From the NCBI GenBank assembly GCA_947488305.1, contig CANKZM010000007.1:198860-262859 (forward strand): a stretch of DNA of 64,000 nucleotides, written 5' to 3'. The translations under genes were made by a program, and so were the position numbers. The notes below the pieces were generated by a model, which worked only from the letters and a program-made list of their open reading frames with translations, was not told where the DNA came from and ran no database searches. Origin of the DNA: an uncultured Roseobacter sp. GTDB taxonomy: Bacteria; Pseudomonadota; Alphaproteobacteria; Rhodobacterales; Rhodobacteraceae. Below are positions 17,613 to 27,644 of the stretch, one piece after another; position 1 is the stretch's first letter, and every line of letters begins with the position of its first letter.

Positions 17613-18710
17613 ATGGGTTTCAAAATGGGAATCGTGGGTCTGCCGAATGTTGGCAAATCCACCTTGTTTAACGCGCTGACACGCACTGCCGCTGCACAAG
17701 CGGCGAATTTTCCATTTTGCACCATTGAGCCCAACGTGGGCGAAGTGGCGGTGCCAGATGCGCGGCTGGATAAACTGGCTGCAATCGCGAATTCCAAGCA
17801 GGTCATTCCAACCCGCATGACCTTTGTCGATATCGCCGGGCTTGTGAAAGGCGCGTCAAAGGGCGAGGGGTTGGGCAATCAGTTTCTCGCGAACATCCGT
17901 GAAGTCGATGCGATTGCACATGTTTTGCGCTGCTTTGAAGATGGTGACGTGACCCACGTTGAGGGGCGAGTAGATCCCGTGGCTGACGCTGAAACCATTG
18001 AAACCGAGTTGATGCTCGCGGACCTCGAAAGCATCGAAAAACGCTTGCAGAACATCGTGCGTAAGGTACGCGGTGGCGACAAAGAGGCCGTGCAACAGCA
18101 GCGCCTGATGGAAGCGGCGAAAGCAGCCTTGGAAGATGGCAAACCCGCCCGTGTTGTCGAAGTCGACGATGAGGATGCCAAAGCTTGGAAGATGCTGCAA
18201 CTTCTGACGACCAAGCCTGTACTCTACGTTTGCAATGTCGGAGAAGCCGAAGCGGCCTCTGGCAATCAGCACGCAGAACGTGTGGCAGAGATGGCGGCTG
18301 CCCAAGGCAACGCACATGTAATCATCTCCGCTCAGATCGAAGAAGAAATCAGCCAGCTTGAGCCGGAAGAAGCGGAGATGTTCCTGGAGGAGATGGGCCT
18401 GAAAGAGGCGGGTCTCGACCGTTTGATCGTGGCTGGATACGACCTGTTGCACTTGGAGACCTATTTCACCGTGGGCCCGAAGGAGGCGCGGGCCTGGACG
18501 ATCAAGGAAGGGACCTCAGCGCCCAAGGCCGCCGGGGTGATCCACGGTGATTTCGAAAAAGGTTTCATTCGTGCGGAAACCATCGCCTATGATGACTTCG
18601 TTGCTCTCGGTGGTGAACAGCCAGCGAAAGAAGCTGGTAAGATGCGGGCAGAAGGTAAGGGGTATGTCGTGAAAGACGGCGACGTCCTTCACTTTCTTTT
18701 CAACACCTAG
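17613..18710 (+). CDS. ychF: Ribosome-binding ATPase YchF (OLA1 family)
   Basis: A 365-residue Obg-related P-loop protein that hydrolyses ATP and binds ribosomes. P-loop GLPNVGKST (9-17), the [17 protein letters not shown] switch region, a helical insert (about 130-200) and the C-terminal TGS domain (ending [10 protein letters not shown]) are all present. Full length; stop overlaps the convergent neighbour by four bases. Confidence 0.98.
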   Translation: MGFKMGIVGLPNVGKSTLFNALTRTAAAQAANFPFCTIEPNVGEVAVPDARLDKLAAIANSKQVIPTRMTFVDIAGLVKGASKGEGLGNQFLANIREVDAIAHVLRCFEDGDVTHVEGRVDPVADAETIETELMLADLESIEKRLQNIVRKVRGGDKEAVQQQRLMEAAKAALEDGKPARVVEVDDEDAKAWKMLQLLTTKPVLYVCNVGEAEAASGNQHAERVAEMAAAQGNAHVIISAQIEEEISQLEPEEAEMFLEEMGLKEAGLDRLIVAGYDLLHLETYFTVGPKEARAWTIKEGTSAPKAAGVIHGDFEKGFIRAETIAYDDFVALGGEQPAKEAGKMRAEGKGYVVKDGDVLHFLFNT

Positions 18711-19108
18711 TCCTCACGGGCGAGACGATCCGCCTTCTTTCGAACCAAGACGCTGCGCAGATCGTGCATTGCGAGAAGCAGTTCGTCGGTTATGGTATTG
18801 AGCTCCTCTTCGGATGCCTTGGATTGCGCCCATTGCGTCGTCAGATTGAGGTGATCAACGGTTCGCGCGATGTCGTCAAGCGTCCGTGCTTTCAGAAGTT
18901 TTGAGCGGTCGTCCATCCAGTTTCGGATCACTGAGAGATCTGCATCAGACAACGATCGGTCGCCCTGGGGTTTGATCTCCCCATTTCGGATGTTCACGAC
19001 GGCAATCTGATCCATTTCGATGCGCCGGTGACGGTTTTCTGTATCAATGCGAAAAACCGCCGCCCCGTTTTCGCGCACCCTGAAATAGTAGTCTGGCAGC
19101 TCGGTCAT
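18707..19108 (-). CDS. Conserved hypothetical protein
   Basis: 133 residues, soluble, with an N-terminal beta part (YYFRVRENGAAVFRID) and a helical C-terminal half rich in charged residues. Start at MTELPDYYF (19108) is fixed by GGGAGG five bases upstream; an upstream in-frame extension would run into the aspartate aminotransferase gene. No family recognised; it looks like a roseobacter-type conserved protein. Probably co-transcribed with the aminotransferase gene 17 bases upstream. Confidence 0.8.
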   Translation of the reverse strand: MTELPDYYFRVRENGAAVFRIDTENRHRRIEMDQIAVVNIRNGEIKPQGDRSLSDADLSVIRNWMDDRSKLLKARTLDDIARTVDHLNLTTQWAQSKASEEELNTITDELLLAMHDLRSVLVRKKADRLARED

Positions 19109-19125
19109 TTGGCCTCCCGCTCGCT

Positions 19126-20343
<1,218 letters not shown>

Positions 20344-20414
20344 TTAGAACTCAGGGCGTTCATAGGGGGCGATGAAGCCCCAATCAAGCGCGATAGCGTG
20401 TAGGAGCGGTGAGA

Positions 20415-20822
20415 ATGGAAGACATCAACAACTGGTACGGACCCGAAACGGCAACTTTTGGTGATCGCGTCGCTGCCGCGCGGGAAATGGCGGACATGAC
20501 CCAACCCGAACTGGCGCGTCGGTTAGGTGTCCGCGTTGCGACTCTGCGCTCTTGGGAAGAGGATCTGAGCGAACCCAGAGCGAACCGCTTGTCGATCATG
20601 GCCGGGCTGCTCAATGTCTCCATGATGTGGTTGATCAACGGGCAGGGCGAAGGCTTGGATGCGCCGGTAGAGGAAGCTGCTCTTCCTGCTTCTGCAAGCG
20701 ACATTTTGAATGAAATGCGCGAATTGCGCACCGATATGATCCAGCGGGCTGAGCAGTTGGGGCGTCTTGAAAAGAAGCTGCGGATGGCCCTGCGGGAAGA
20801 GATTGATGACCGAGTTGCATGA
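20415..20822 (+). CDS. XRE-family helix-turn-helix regulator
   Basis: 135 residues: a Cro/CI-type HTH (about 15-75; TQPELARRLGVRVATLRSWE, then SIMAGLLNVSMMWLINGQG) followed by an acidic linker and a C-terminal coiled coil (about 95-133). ATG 20415 is favoured by AGGAG eight bases upstream over a GTG at 20409. The last 17 bases overlap sdhE, so the regulator is co-expressed with a succinate dehydrogenase assembly factor; the target is unknown. Confidence 0.9.
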   Translation: MEDINNWYGPETATFGDRVAAAREMADMTQPELARRLGVRVATLRSWEEDLSEPRANRLSIMAGLLNVSMMWLINGQGEGLDAPVEEAALPASASDILNEMRELRTDMIQRAEQLGRLEKKLRMALREEIDDRVA

Positions 20823-21072
20823 GCACCGCATCAAAAGGCTGAAAATGCGTTCGATGCGGCGCGGGATCAAGGAAATGGATCTGATCCTGCAACGCTTTTC
20901 AGAAGAGCATCTGGACGCTATGAGCAACGCCGATCTCACTTTATATGATGCGATGCTCAATGAAAATGATCACGATCTATATCAATGGGTTACGAGGCAA
21001 TGTGCCCCGCCCGAAAAATACAATGACCTGATTGCAAGCATCATCGCGAATTTGCCTGAAACAAGCGACTGA
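20806..21072 (+). CDS. sdhE: FAD assembly factor SdhE
   Basis: 88 residues. Members help attach FAD covalently to SdhA. The diagnostic RRG motif is present (MRSMRRGIKEMDLIL), followed by acidic helices (LDAMSNADLTLYDAMLNENDHD) of the family. Start at 20806 inside the end of the XRE gene is supported by family length; the sdh operon itself is not in the window. Confidence 0.87.
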   Translation: MTELHEHRIKRLKMRSMRRGIKEMDLILQRFSEEHLDAMSNADLTLYDAMLNENDHDLYQWVTRQCAPPEKYNDLIASIIANLPETSD

Positions 21073-21162
21073 CGCATAACGTACGCATCTTTTTTTTATT
21101 TTTAACGAAATATTGGGCTTTCAAACGCAAGGTCCTGTCAATCACGTAATGACGGAGCGCGT

Positions 21163-21675
21163 ATGAGTATTCTGGATCCTATCAAACAGGAAAAAATTGA
21201 AACCGGTCAGAACCATGGCTTTATGGTCAATTACCTTGAGGCATTGTCGCTGGTTGAGCGGCTGCACAGGTTGCTTCTAGACGTCATCAAGGATGAATTC
21301 GAGCGGGTAGGCGTGCTTGAGATCAACGCCGTGCAAGCCCTTTTGCTGTTCAACATCGGCGACAACGAAGTAACAGCGGGTGAATTGAAAAGCCGTGGAT
21401 ATTACCAGGGCAGCAATGTCAGCTACAATCTGAAAAAGCTTGTTGAAATGGGCTTTATGCATCACCAGCGTTGTGAGATCGACCGTCGGTCCGTTCGCGT
21501 GAAATTGACGGAAAAAGGCCGCAAGATCCGGGATGTTGTCGCGGAGCTATTTGCTCGGCATGCGGATGGTTTGCAGCACAAAGGTGTGTTGGGGCCAGAC
21601 GGGATCGACGATATTACCCATTCGCTGAAGCGTATGGAGCGGTACTGGACAGATCAGATTCGCTACATCTACTGA
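21163..21675 (+). CDS. MarR-type winged-helix regulator (LdtR-like)
   Basis: 170 residues with a MarR fold: dimer helices at both ends, winged HTH around NEVTAGELKSRGYYQGSNVSYNLKKL and the wing CEIDRRSVRVKLTEKG. The YYQGSNVSYN helix and the length resemble the alphaproteobacterial LdtR group, which controls L,D-transpeptidase genes in Liberibacter and rhizobia; that link is inference. It has its own 90-base upstream region with T-rich sequence (TTTTTTTTATTTTT, 21090-21103) after sdhE. Confidence 0.9.
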   Translation: MSILDPIKQEKIETGQNHGFMVNYLEALSLVERLHRLLLDVIKDEFERVGVLEINAVQALLLFNIGDNEVTAGELKSRGYYQGSNVSYNLKKLVEMGFMHHQRCEIDRRSVRVKLTEKGRKIRDVVAELFARHADGLQHKGVLGPDGIDDITHSLKRMERYWTDQIRYIY

Positions 21676-22388
21676 AGCGCGCCGATCACTGTACCTTCAA
21701 GCTCTCGTTTGAGTTTTTGGGTCATTGCATCGGCATAGTCTTCAAACCCCAGAGCGGTTTGCACAAACGCATCCGGGCCAATGATCACTTCGGCCCGGAA
21801 GTATGATGACAGTTCGCCTATCTCAATCTGGCGCCTGTCTCCTGTTGATGGTGCATCAGAACCAATCACAAGCGCATTGATAGTAATCCCGCGTGACCCG
21901 ATCGCATCTTTGACGTGGCGGGGGCGGGGGCCAAGATTTGACTTTCCATCACCCGAGATATCCAGCGTGCGTTTCCAGCACCGCTTTTGCGCATCCAAAA
22001 AGCCTGCACCCACTTCCATGGCTTCGCCGAGTGCGGTCCCCGGCGTCGCTTCGCGTCTTTGTGTGGCCACGAGTTGCGCGCTGATTTCGTCTAAACTCTC
22101 TTGTCCAATGACCGAAGTCCAAGGCACCAGTACGGCGTGATCGTCGGGCCCGCTCCATTCAAAGACCAACAGCGAAATTGGGGCGCTCGGCATCGACAAA
22201 AAGATATTAATCACTTCCGGATCGTTCAAGGCGGTGACGAGTCCGTCGATTTGCAAACGGTACTCGCGCAAGTCGACAGATCCCGATACATCCAAGCCCA
22301 AGGCCAGCGCTTGCCGACAATCCGCTGCGCCGATTGCGGGCAGGAATACCAAAGGCGCCGCATAGATATATTTCCGAAATGTCATCAC
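21669..22388 (-). CDS. Secreted DUF1194 (von Willebrand A-like) protein
   Basis: 239 residues with a signal peptide (about 1-22) and a VWA-like fold with a MIDAS-type DVSGSVD metal-binding motif early in the mature chain; TLDISGDGKSNLG gives the second metal loop. Members are exported and of unknown role. It is the downstream member of a tandem pair: its ATG overlaps the stop of the upstream copy (ATGA), and both end in an EDYADAMTQKLKREL or EDYERAIRRKLEREL helix. It slightly overlaps the convergent MarR gene. Confidence 0.9.
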   Translation of the reverse strand: MMTFRKYIYAAPLVFLPAIGAADCRQALALGLDVSGSVDLREYRLQIDGLVTALNDPEVINIFLSMPSAPISLLVFEWSGPDDHAVLVPWTSVIGQESLDEISAQLVATQRREATPGTALGEAMEVGAGFLDAQKRCWKRTLDISGDGKSNLGPRPRHVKDAIGSRGITINALVIGSDAPSTGDRRQIEIGELSSYFRAEVIIGPDAFVQTALGFEDYADAMTQKLKRELEGTVIGALQ

Positions 22389-23125
22389 CCCCCTGACCTG
22401 ACGGACGGGGTCACAAAGCCGATGACCGGTGGCGTCAATTCCCGTTCAAGCTTACGACGTATGGCGCGTTCATAGTCCTCAAACCCCTGAGCGATTTCGA
22501 CAAATGCCCCCGGACCACGGATAACCTGCCCTTTGTAGAAGGCGATCAACCCCGTCTCAGCTTCGAAGTCTGCGCCGTTTACCACAAGTCCGTTGACGGT
22601 TACTCCTTCAAATGGGAACTCGGCATAGGCCTGTGCGGGGGAAAAGCCTTCGTTGTTCTGTCCATCACCAGCTACGTCGATAGTCTGATACAAGCACTTC
22701 GGGCCGCGCGTGATCATACCTGCGCCATACCCCAGCGCGTATCCCATCGCGGTTGGAAAATCATTGTGGCTCCTCTTGCTCGCCGCCACGGTTTCTGCCA
22801 CGCGCAACAGGGTCGCCGGGCTGTCGATCACCGTCCACTCCACCAGGATTTCCTGATTATAGCGTCCTGACCATTCGTAAATCGCCAGAGCAACATGCTG
22901 ATCACTGGCAAAGAACGCCGCCTGGACTTCGGGCGCGGTGAGGGCGGCAACAAGGCCGCCCCGTTGCAGCAAATCTTCCTCTGCGTCAACAGAACTGGAT
23001 ACATCCATGGCCAGCAATAGCGCGAGCCTGCATTGGCTCGCCGACACCGGCGAGCAGGCCATGCACAACGCAACTGCGAAAAGAGCGGCTCTCACCAATG
23101 CCCGGTATTCTCCATGCTTGCCCAT
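22385..23125 (-). CDS. Secreted DUF1194 (von Willebrand A-like) protein, upstream paralog
   Basis: 246 residues, signal peptide about 1-29, MIDAS-like DVSSSVDAEED and second loop TIDVAGDGQNNEG. Clearly paralogous to the next gene but diverged, so an old tandem duplication. Its first 34 bases lie inside the end of gloA, which places it in a gloA-DUF1194-DUF1194 operon. Function unknown; a surface or periplasmic protein-binding role is the general expectation for VWA folds. Confidence 0.9.
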   Translation of the reverse strand: MGKHGEYRALVRAALFAVALCMACSPVSASQCRLALLLAMDVSSSVDAEEDLLQRGGLVAALTAPEVQAAFFASDQHVALAIYEWSGRYNQEILVEWTVIDSPATLLRVAETVAASKRSHNDFPTAMGYALGYGAGMITRGPKCLYQTIDVAGDGQNNEGFSPAQAYAEFPFEGVTVNGLVVNGADFEAETGLIAFYKGQVIRGPGAFVEIAQGFEDYERAIRRKLERELTPPVIGFVTPSVRSGG

Positions 23126-23520
23126 GGCTCCGCTGGTGGCAAGCTATCGCCTTCCTGCAGCAATTCGATCGAGATATTATCTGGCGACCGAACAAAGGCC
23201 ATGTGCCCGTCGCGAGGTGGACGATTGATCGTCACCCCGTTGTCCATCAGGTGTTGGCAAACATCGTAAATATTGCCGACGCGATATGCTAAATGACCGA
23301 AATGGCGGCTGTCGCTGGGCAATCCGTCATCCCCGTCCCAGTTAAAGGTTAACTCAACGGGGCATTCCTCCTGACCGGGAGGGGCCATGAAGATCAGGGT
23401 AAAGCGACCTCCCTCACTGTCCATACGTCGAGTCTCTTTGAGGCCGAGCAGCTCGTAAAAGGCGATCGATTTCTCCAGATCTTTGACGCGGACCATTGTG
23501 TGTAGATATTTCAGGCTCAT
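23092..23520 (-). CDS. gloA: Lactoylglutathione lyase (glyoxalase I)
   Basis: Converts the methylglyoxal-glutathione hemithioacetal to S-lactoylglutathione. 142 residues from MSLKYLHTMVRV (23520). The four metal ligands are recognisable: His in LHTMVRV, Glu in PVELTFNWD, His in FGHLAYRV and Glu in NISIELLQ. GRFTLIFM and SPDNISIEL are standard. A longer upstream frame is rejected for lack of similarity. Confidence 0.93.
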   Translation of the reverse strand: MSLKYLHTMVRVKDLEKSIAFYELLGLKETRRMDSEGGRFTLIFMAPPGQEECPVELTFNWDGDDGLPSDSRHFGHLAYRVGNIYDVCQHLMDNGVTINRPPRDGHMAFVRSPDNISIELLQEGDSLPPAEPWASMENTGHW

Positions 23521-23700
23521 TAAAATTCTCCAGTCTTGCCGAACAGGTGTGAAGGTAGCACAGCTGCGTTCAGGCACCAGCACCCTCATGCGGTTGTGAT
23601 GCTGCTTTGTGAATTAGGAAAATACTCTATATAGCTGTTCCGCCTTTTGGTGTGTCCAGATATAGTCGGCGGCGACTCACTCCTTTGGAAAGGATAACCG

Positions 23701-24606
23701 ATGCCCCTGACCCCGGAGCAGCAAGCCGAAATCGACGCGCTGCGCACTTCTCCAACCCCGACCCTACGCACCGTCGCGCCGGGAATGGAGCAGCATCTCT
23801 ATAAGGCGCAAGATGTCTTGGACCACGGATTTGTGCGGGTGATTGATTACATGGGAGATGATGCGGCGATTTGCCAGGCCGCACGCGTATCCTACGGCAA
23901 AGGCACAAAGTCGGTTCAAAACGACGAGGGACTCATTCGATACTTGATGCGGCATTGGCACTCCACGCCATTTGAGATGTGTGAGGTCAAGCTTCATGTC
24001 AAACTACCCGTTTTTGTTGCGCGACAATGGATCAGGCACCGGACGGCCAATGTGAATGAGTATTCGGCGCGGTACTCTATTCTGGACCGGGAATTCTATA
24101 TTCCCGCGCCTGAACACATAAACGCACAGTCGCAGGTGAATAATCAGGGTCGGGGCGGCGTGTTGGAAGGCGAAGAGGCCGCGCGCGTACTTGAGATTCT
24201 CAAAGCGGACTCGACACGATGTTACGACAATTACGAAGCGATGATCAGCCAGGATGGGCAGGACGGTCTTGCACGTGAATTAGCCCGTATGAATCTGCCA
24301 GCGAACGTTTACACGCAGTGGTACTGGAAAGTGGATTTGCACAACCTGTTCCATTTCTTGCGGCTGCGTGCCGACAGTCACGCGCAGTACGAGATTCGCG
24401 TCTACGCGGATGCCATCTGTGCGATGGTCGCTGACTGGGTGCCTGCGGCATATAAAGCGTTTGAGGATTATCGCCTTGGCGGCGCAACCTTGTCAGGCAA
24501 AGCGCTCGACTGCATCAAGCGTATGCTGGCGGGCGAAGATGTTACTCAAGAGACATCGGGCATGAGCAAGGGTGAATGGCGTGAATTCCAGAACCTTTTG
24601 GGATGA
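23701..24606 (+). CDS. thyX: Flavin-dependent thymidylate synthase
   Basis: Makes dTMP from dUMP with FAD, NADPH and methylene-tetrahydrofolate. 301 residues, with the ThyX motif [15 protein letters not shown] in the second quarter and the [15 protein letters not shown] segment that contacts FAD and dUMP. The presence of thyX suggests the genome may lack thyA. Confidence 0.98.
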   Translation: MPLTPEQQAEIDALRTSPTPTLRTVAPGMEQHLYKAQDVLDHGFVRVIDYMGDDAAICQAARVSYGKGTKSVQNDEGLIRYLMRHWHSTPFEMCEVKLHVKLPVFVARQWIRHRTANVNEYSARYSILDREFYIPAPEHINAQSQVNNQGRGGVLEGEEAARVLEILKADSTRCYDNYEAMISQDGQDGLARELARMNLPANVYTQWYWKVDLHNLFHFLRLRADSHAQYEIRVYADAICAMVADWVPAAYKAFEDYRLGGATLSGKALDCIKRMLAGEDVTQETSGMSKGEWREFQNLLG

Positions 24607-24628
24607 GGTATCGCGCTTGCCCGACGAA

Positions 24629-24661
24629 GAAATACCCAACACCGAAGGGGGCGGGTATTTC
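24629..24661 (+). terminator. Possible bidirectional terminator between thyX and the Flp-like gene
   Basis: A 9-bp inverted repeat (GAAATACCC / GGGTATTTC) with a 15-base loop sits between two convergent stops. The T tract is short, so this is tentative. Confidence 0.4.
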
Positions 24662-24673
24662 TCGATAGCCTAA

Positions 24674-25345
24674 TTAACGGCATTTCCGTTTGATATTGCC
24701 ACGTTTGTTGTAAGGGTTCTCGCAACCGGGCTTAACGTTCTGAACGACTTCGGTTTCGTCGTCTACCGGATCATCAGTGCCACTATCGCCTCCGTCAGGG
24801 GTGGTGCCGCCGCCACTTGATGTGTTTTCTGCGTCCCCGGTTTCTGTCTGATTATCCTCGGTTTGCGTTTCAGCGGTTTGCTCTGCCGCTTGATCTTGGG
24901 TTGTTTCGGTTCCTTGATCTGCATTTTGTTGGTCATCTGACGATTCCGCGTCAGCGTTCTGCTCCGAATTGTCTGCCGGAGCACCTTCAGCGTCTGATCC
25001 GCCGCTTTGAGCGGGCATAACCGTCACATTGTTTTTGGGTGTTGGGCCGGCGCCGCCGCCAGACCCGTTGTACTGTTCATAAGCTGTTTGCACATCTTTT
25101 TGTTGATCTGCCAGCTTCTCAAACATTGGCGCCTGGGCTTCCATGGCAGTTACAGTATTGTTTGTCGAGACCGTCGCACCGCCACGCGTGGTGGTAACGC
25201 CGGCGACCCCCAATGCCACAACGAAAGAGGCAATGATCGCGTATTCAGCAGTCGTTGCACCACTTTCACAGGATGTGAACCGCGAAAAACGTTGCAAAAG
25301 ACGTGAAGCAAATAGGTTTGAGCAATTTGAACGGACGTGGAACAT
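24674..25345 (-). CDS. Flp-pilin-like protein with long acidic low-complexity tail
   Basis: 223 residues. The N-terminus matches class III prepilins: a basic leader, then Gly29 followed by ATTAEY, giving the required Glu at +5 and Tyr at +6, and a hydrophobic helix (AIIASFVVALGVAGV). Normal Flp pilins end soon after; here about 150 residues follow, mostly Asp, Glu, Gln, Asn, Thr and Ser, ending in a basic segment with two cysteines (CENPYNKRG, then KRKC). No tad genes are nearby. Start could also be GTG 25363. Probably an envelope-anchored pseudopilin-like protein; function unknown. Confidence 0.75.
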   Translation of the reverse strand: MFHVRSNCSNLFASRLLQRFSRFTSCESGATTAEYAIIASFVVALGVAGVTTTRGGATVSTNNTVTAMEAQAPMFEKLADQQKDVQTAYEQYNGSGGGAGPTPKNNVTVMPAQSGGSDAEGAPADNSEQNADAESSDDQQNADQGTETTQDQAAEQTAETQTEDNQTETGDAENTSSGGGTTPDGGDSGTDDPVDDETEVVQNVKPGCENPYNKRGNIKRKCR

Positions 25346-25620
25346 GACAAGACAACTCTTCACAAATATCGTTGAGTTGATGTCTAGACGCAGCTTGTGG
25401 CGTCAAAAGGATCAAATTTGGATAAGTCTGTATTCAAATTGTGGCGGTGCGACTTTTCAAACGCACTGGGCGAACCGCCCCAGCCAGTCTCTGTCCCGGA
25501 TACACAGCTGCGGCGCAAGCTGGTCTTGTTGGCGGCGTATTCACGAAGGACGCCGCCCCGGGAGGTTTCGATCAGCTAGGTAAGGTGTGCTAGGACTGCA
25601 CGCCTTTTACCGGTCCAAGA

Positions 25621-25827
25621 TCAAAGGAGCTTTAGATCACTGGCCATCTGGCGGCCGTCCCGCCCTTCGGCCAGTTCAAAACTGACTTTTTGGTCATCTG
25701 CAAGGCCTGTCAGGCCGGATCTTTCCACAGCGGAAATATGGACAAAAACGTCTGATCCGCCGCCTTCGGGTGCTATGAAGCCATAGCCTTTGGTCGTGTT
25801 AAACCATTTCACGGTGCCAGTTGGCAT
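25621..25827 (-). CDS. Cold shock protein, CspA family
   Basis: 68-residue single-stranded nucleic-acid-binding OB fold with RNP1 KGYGFIAP and RNP2 VFVHISAV. The usual function is RNA chaperoning. The 275 bases on its downstream side (25346-25620) hold no gene; an imperfect hairpin there (25582-25608, AAGGTGTGC / GCACGCCTT) has its T run on the plus strand and does not fit as a terminator for this gene. Confidence 0.95.
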   Translation of the reverse strand: MPTGTVKWFNTTKGYGFIAPEGGGSDVFVHISAVERSGLTGLADDQKVSFELAEGRDGRQMASDLKLL

Positions 25828-26014
25828 GTTTCCCGTGCCTCCTTCTGAATTAATTCGCTTCCGGTTGAGGAAACGACCTTTCTCTCGGCCATAACCGTGT
25901 GATGCCGAGCATTTCTACACAATAACAGATTGTTCTTTGCCTGGGAAAATCAAGTTAAAGGCGATGTATCGCCCTCAAAATTCCGTTAGGTGTTTGTCCA
26001 GATGGAGAAAAACT

Positions 26015-26332
26015 ATGCAACTATTTGGATTGAAAAACTGTGACACCTGTCGCAAGGCAATGAAGGCATTACCCAATGCGCAGCTCATCGACGTACGCGC
26101 TGAAGGGGTTCCCAAGGATATTCTGGTCGACGCTTTAGAACAATTTGGCGCAGCGCTTGTGAACACCCGGTCTACCACGTGGCGCGGTCTTTCGGAGGAG
26201 GAACGCAGCGCGGAGCCGCTCGAATTGCTCGCGGCACATCCTGCCCTGATGAAGCGACCGCTCATTGTTGACGGATCGCAGATGTATCTTGGCTGGACCG
26301 ATGACGTGAAGGCCGCTTTGGGCGCTGCCTGA
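26015..26332 (+). CDS. ArsC/Spx-family thioredoxin-fold protein
   Basis: 105 residues starting MQLFGLKNCDTC, with Cys9 and Cys12 in a CxxC at the thioredoxin-fold active site. The family includes arsenate reductases and Spx-like redox regulators; the short CDTC version with the later RPLIVDG motif is the YffB-like group, whose members are probably glutathione-dependent thiol proteins rather than true arsenate reductases. GGAG lies eight bases before ATG 26015. No arsenic genes nearby. Confidence 0.9.
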   Translation: MQLFGLKNCDTCRKAMKALPNAQLIDVRAEGVPKDILVDALEQFGAALVNTRSTTWRGLSEEERSAEPLELLAAHPALMKRPLIVDGSQMYLGWTDDVKAALGAA

Positions 26333-26339
26333 GCCGGGG

Positions 26340-26891
26340 TTAATCCGGATTATGTGAGAGGCGGGTCAGAGCGCGGTCCAATGACAGTGGTCCTGCGCCT
26401 TTCACCACTAGCACGATCAAGAGGAATATCCAGAACGTCCGCTGATCCATAATGACGCTGTCAGGAAAGCGGTCAAACCAGGCGCCGAAGGTCTCGGGGT
26501 GTTCCAGACCGCCATGGCCGATGAGGTCGGTCAGCGATTGCACGATCACAAAACCGATCATGCCAAGGGCAGAAAGACGGGTAAACAAACCCACGACGAT
26601 CAGCGCAGGCAGAATAAACTCCGCCCAGGTCCCGGCAACCACGACTGCCCAGTGGAACATGGTCAGTTGTGAGGTGTCATAGACGGCCGCCTCCATGGCT
26701 TTGGGGAAAATCTGGGCATAGGCACCCACTGATGGTTGGAAGATCCCCAGAATTCCGTCGCCTAGCTTGGTCAACCCGGATACCCAGAAGTAGATCAATA
26801 GCGTACCGGCAAAGATTGCACGGGCCAGCGTTGACAGGAGCCAATCCGCGCGGGAAAGCCCATCGGAGACGGCGTTGTATAGGGTAATCAT
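26340..26891 (-). CDS. bufD: DoxX-family membrane protein of a bufferin operon
   Basis: 183 residues with about four membrane helices and the DoxX/SURF4-like pattern FAGTLLIYFWVSGLTKL ... ILPALIVVGLFTRLSALG. It is the last gene of the four-gene operon, starting directly after the bufC stop with no gap. DoxX proteins accompany DUF2282/DUF692/DUF2063 genes in gold- and copper-induced operons; the exact role is not settled (a redox or membrane partner is the usual suggestion). Confidence 0.9.
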   Translation of the reverse strand: MITLYNAVSDGLSRADWLLSTLARAIFAGTLLIYFWVSGLTKLGDGILGIFQPSVGAYAQIFPKAMEAAVYDTSQLTMFHWAVVVAGTWAEFILPALIVVGLFTRLSALGMIGFVIVQSLTDLIGHGGLEHPETFGAWFDRFPDSVIMDQRTFWIFLLIVLVVKGAGPLSLDRALTRLSHNPD

Positions 26892-27644
26892 TCAGCGTTC
26901 CTTTGTAGTGTAGTCTGTCAAGGCGTGTGTTGTCAGCGCAAGCGTCAAAGTTTCTGTGAGGTCGAACGTCGGGTTGGACGAAAGAACCATATCCGTGGCC
27001 TCACCGAATGTCGCACCGGCATGGAGCCGTTCGAGCCAATCGATGCTTCCGGGTGGCAAAAGTGTTGGCTGCGGATCAAACTCAGGCCGGGTAATCATGA
27101 TGTCCTGCGCAATTGCGCGTGGCTTTGGAGCATCGGGTACCATGTTCAAACGCCATATATCGTGCAATGGCCACTTCGACCGAAGCAGTCGCGTTGCAGG
27201 TGCCAGCCTGGCCCGGGCCATCTGCCCGGCGTCCTCTCCTTGCAAGACGGACGGATCGAAAGGCGGCGCATCTGCCGCGTGGTAAGACTGTCGGAATGCC
27301 AGATCGAGCCGTGCGCAATCTGGCAAGTAGCCGATATGTTTCAGAGGTTCAAAATCCCGCAGGAAGTCCGGCAACGCTTCGCCGTAAAACATGATCAGAG
27401 GCGAATCCGGAGGATGAGCGCGCACAAAAACACCCGCCAGCTGCGCGAAGGCTTCAGTTCCAAGCAGCTTGCGTACGAGCGGAAATGCGGTCGCCAAGGC
27501 TTCTGAGAGCGAGACGATGACATTGTTACGGTAAACCGAAAAACGGGCCCCCGCGGGTCCACCGACAGCATTGTTCAAACCCGCGGGCACCGGTCTTTCT
27601 GCGTCCAGAAGTGCTTCGCGAAAACTACTTTGGGAGACGGTCAT
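26892..27644 (-). CDS. bufC: DUF2063 partner protein of a bufferin maturase
   Basis: 250 residues. The N-terminal half matches the putative DNA-binding-like DUF2063 domain ([17 protein letters not shown] ... [19 protein letters not shown]) and the C-terminal half is a second domain with [10 protein letters not shown]. Proteins of this type act as the partner that helps the MNIO enzyme recognise its precursor peptide. Start ATG 27644 overlaps the bufB stop (ATGA); the in-frame upstream extension lies inside bufB and is rejected. Confidence 0.9.
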   Translation of the reverse strand: MTVSQSSFREALLDAERPVPAGLNNAVGGPAGARFSVYRNNVIVSLSEALATAFPLVRKLLGTEAFAQLAGVFVRAHPPDSPLIMFYGEALPDFLRDFEPLKHIGYLPDCARLDLAFRQSYHAADAPPFDPSVLQGEDAGQMARARLAPATRLLRSKWPLHDIWRLNMVPDAPKPRAIAQDIMITRPEFDPQPTLLPPGSIDWLERLHAGATFGEATDMVLSSNPTFDLTETLTLALTTHALTDYTTKER

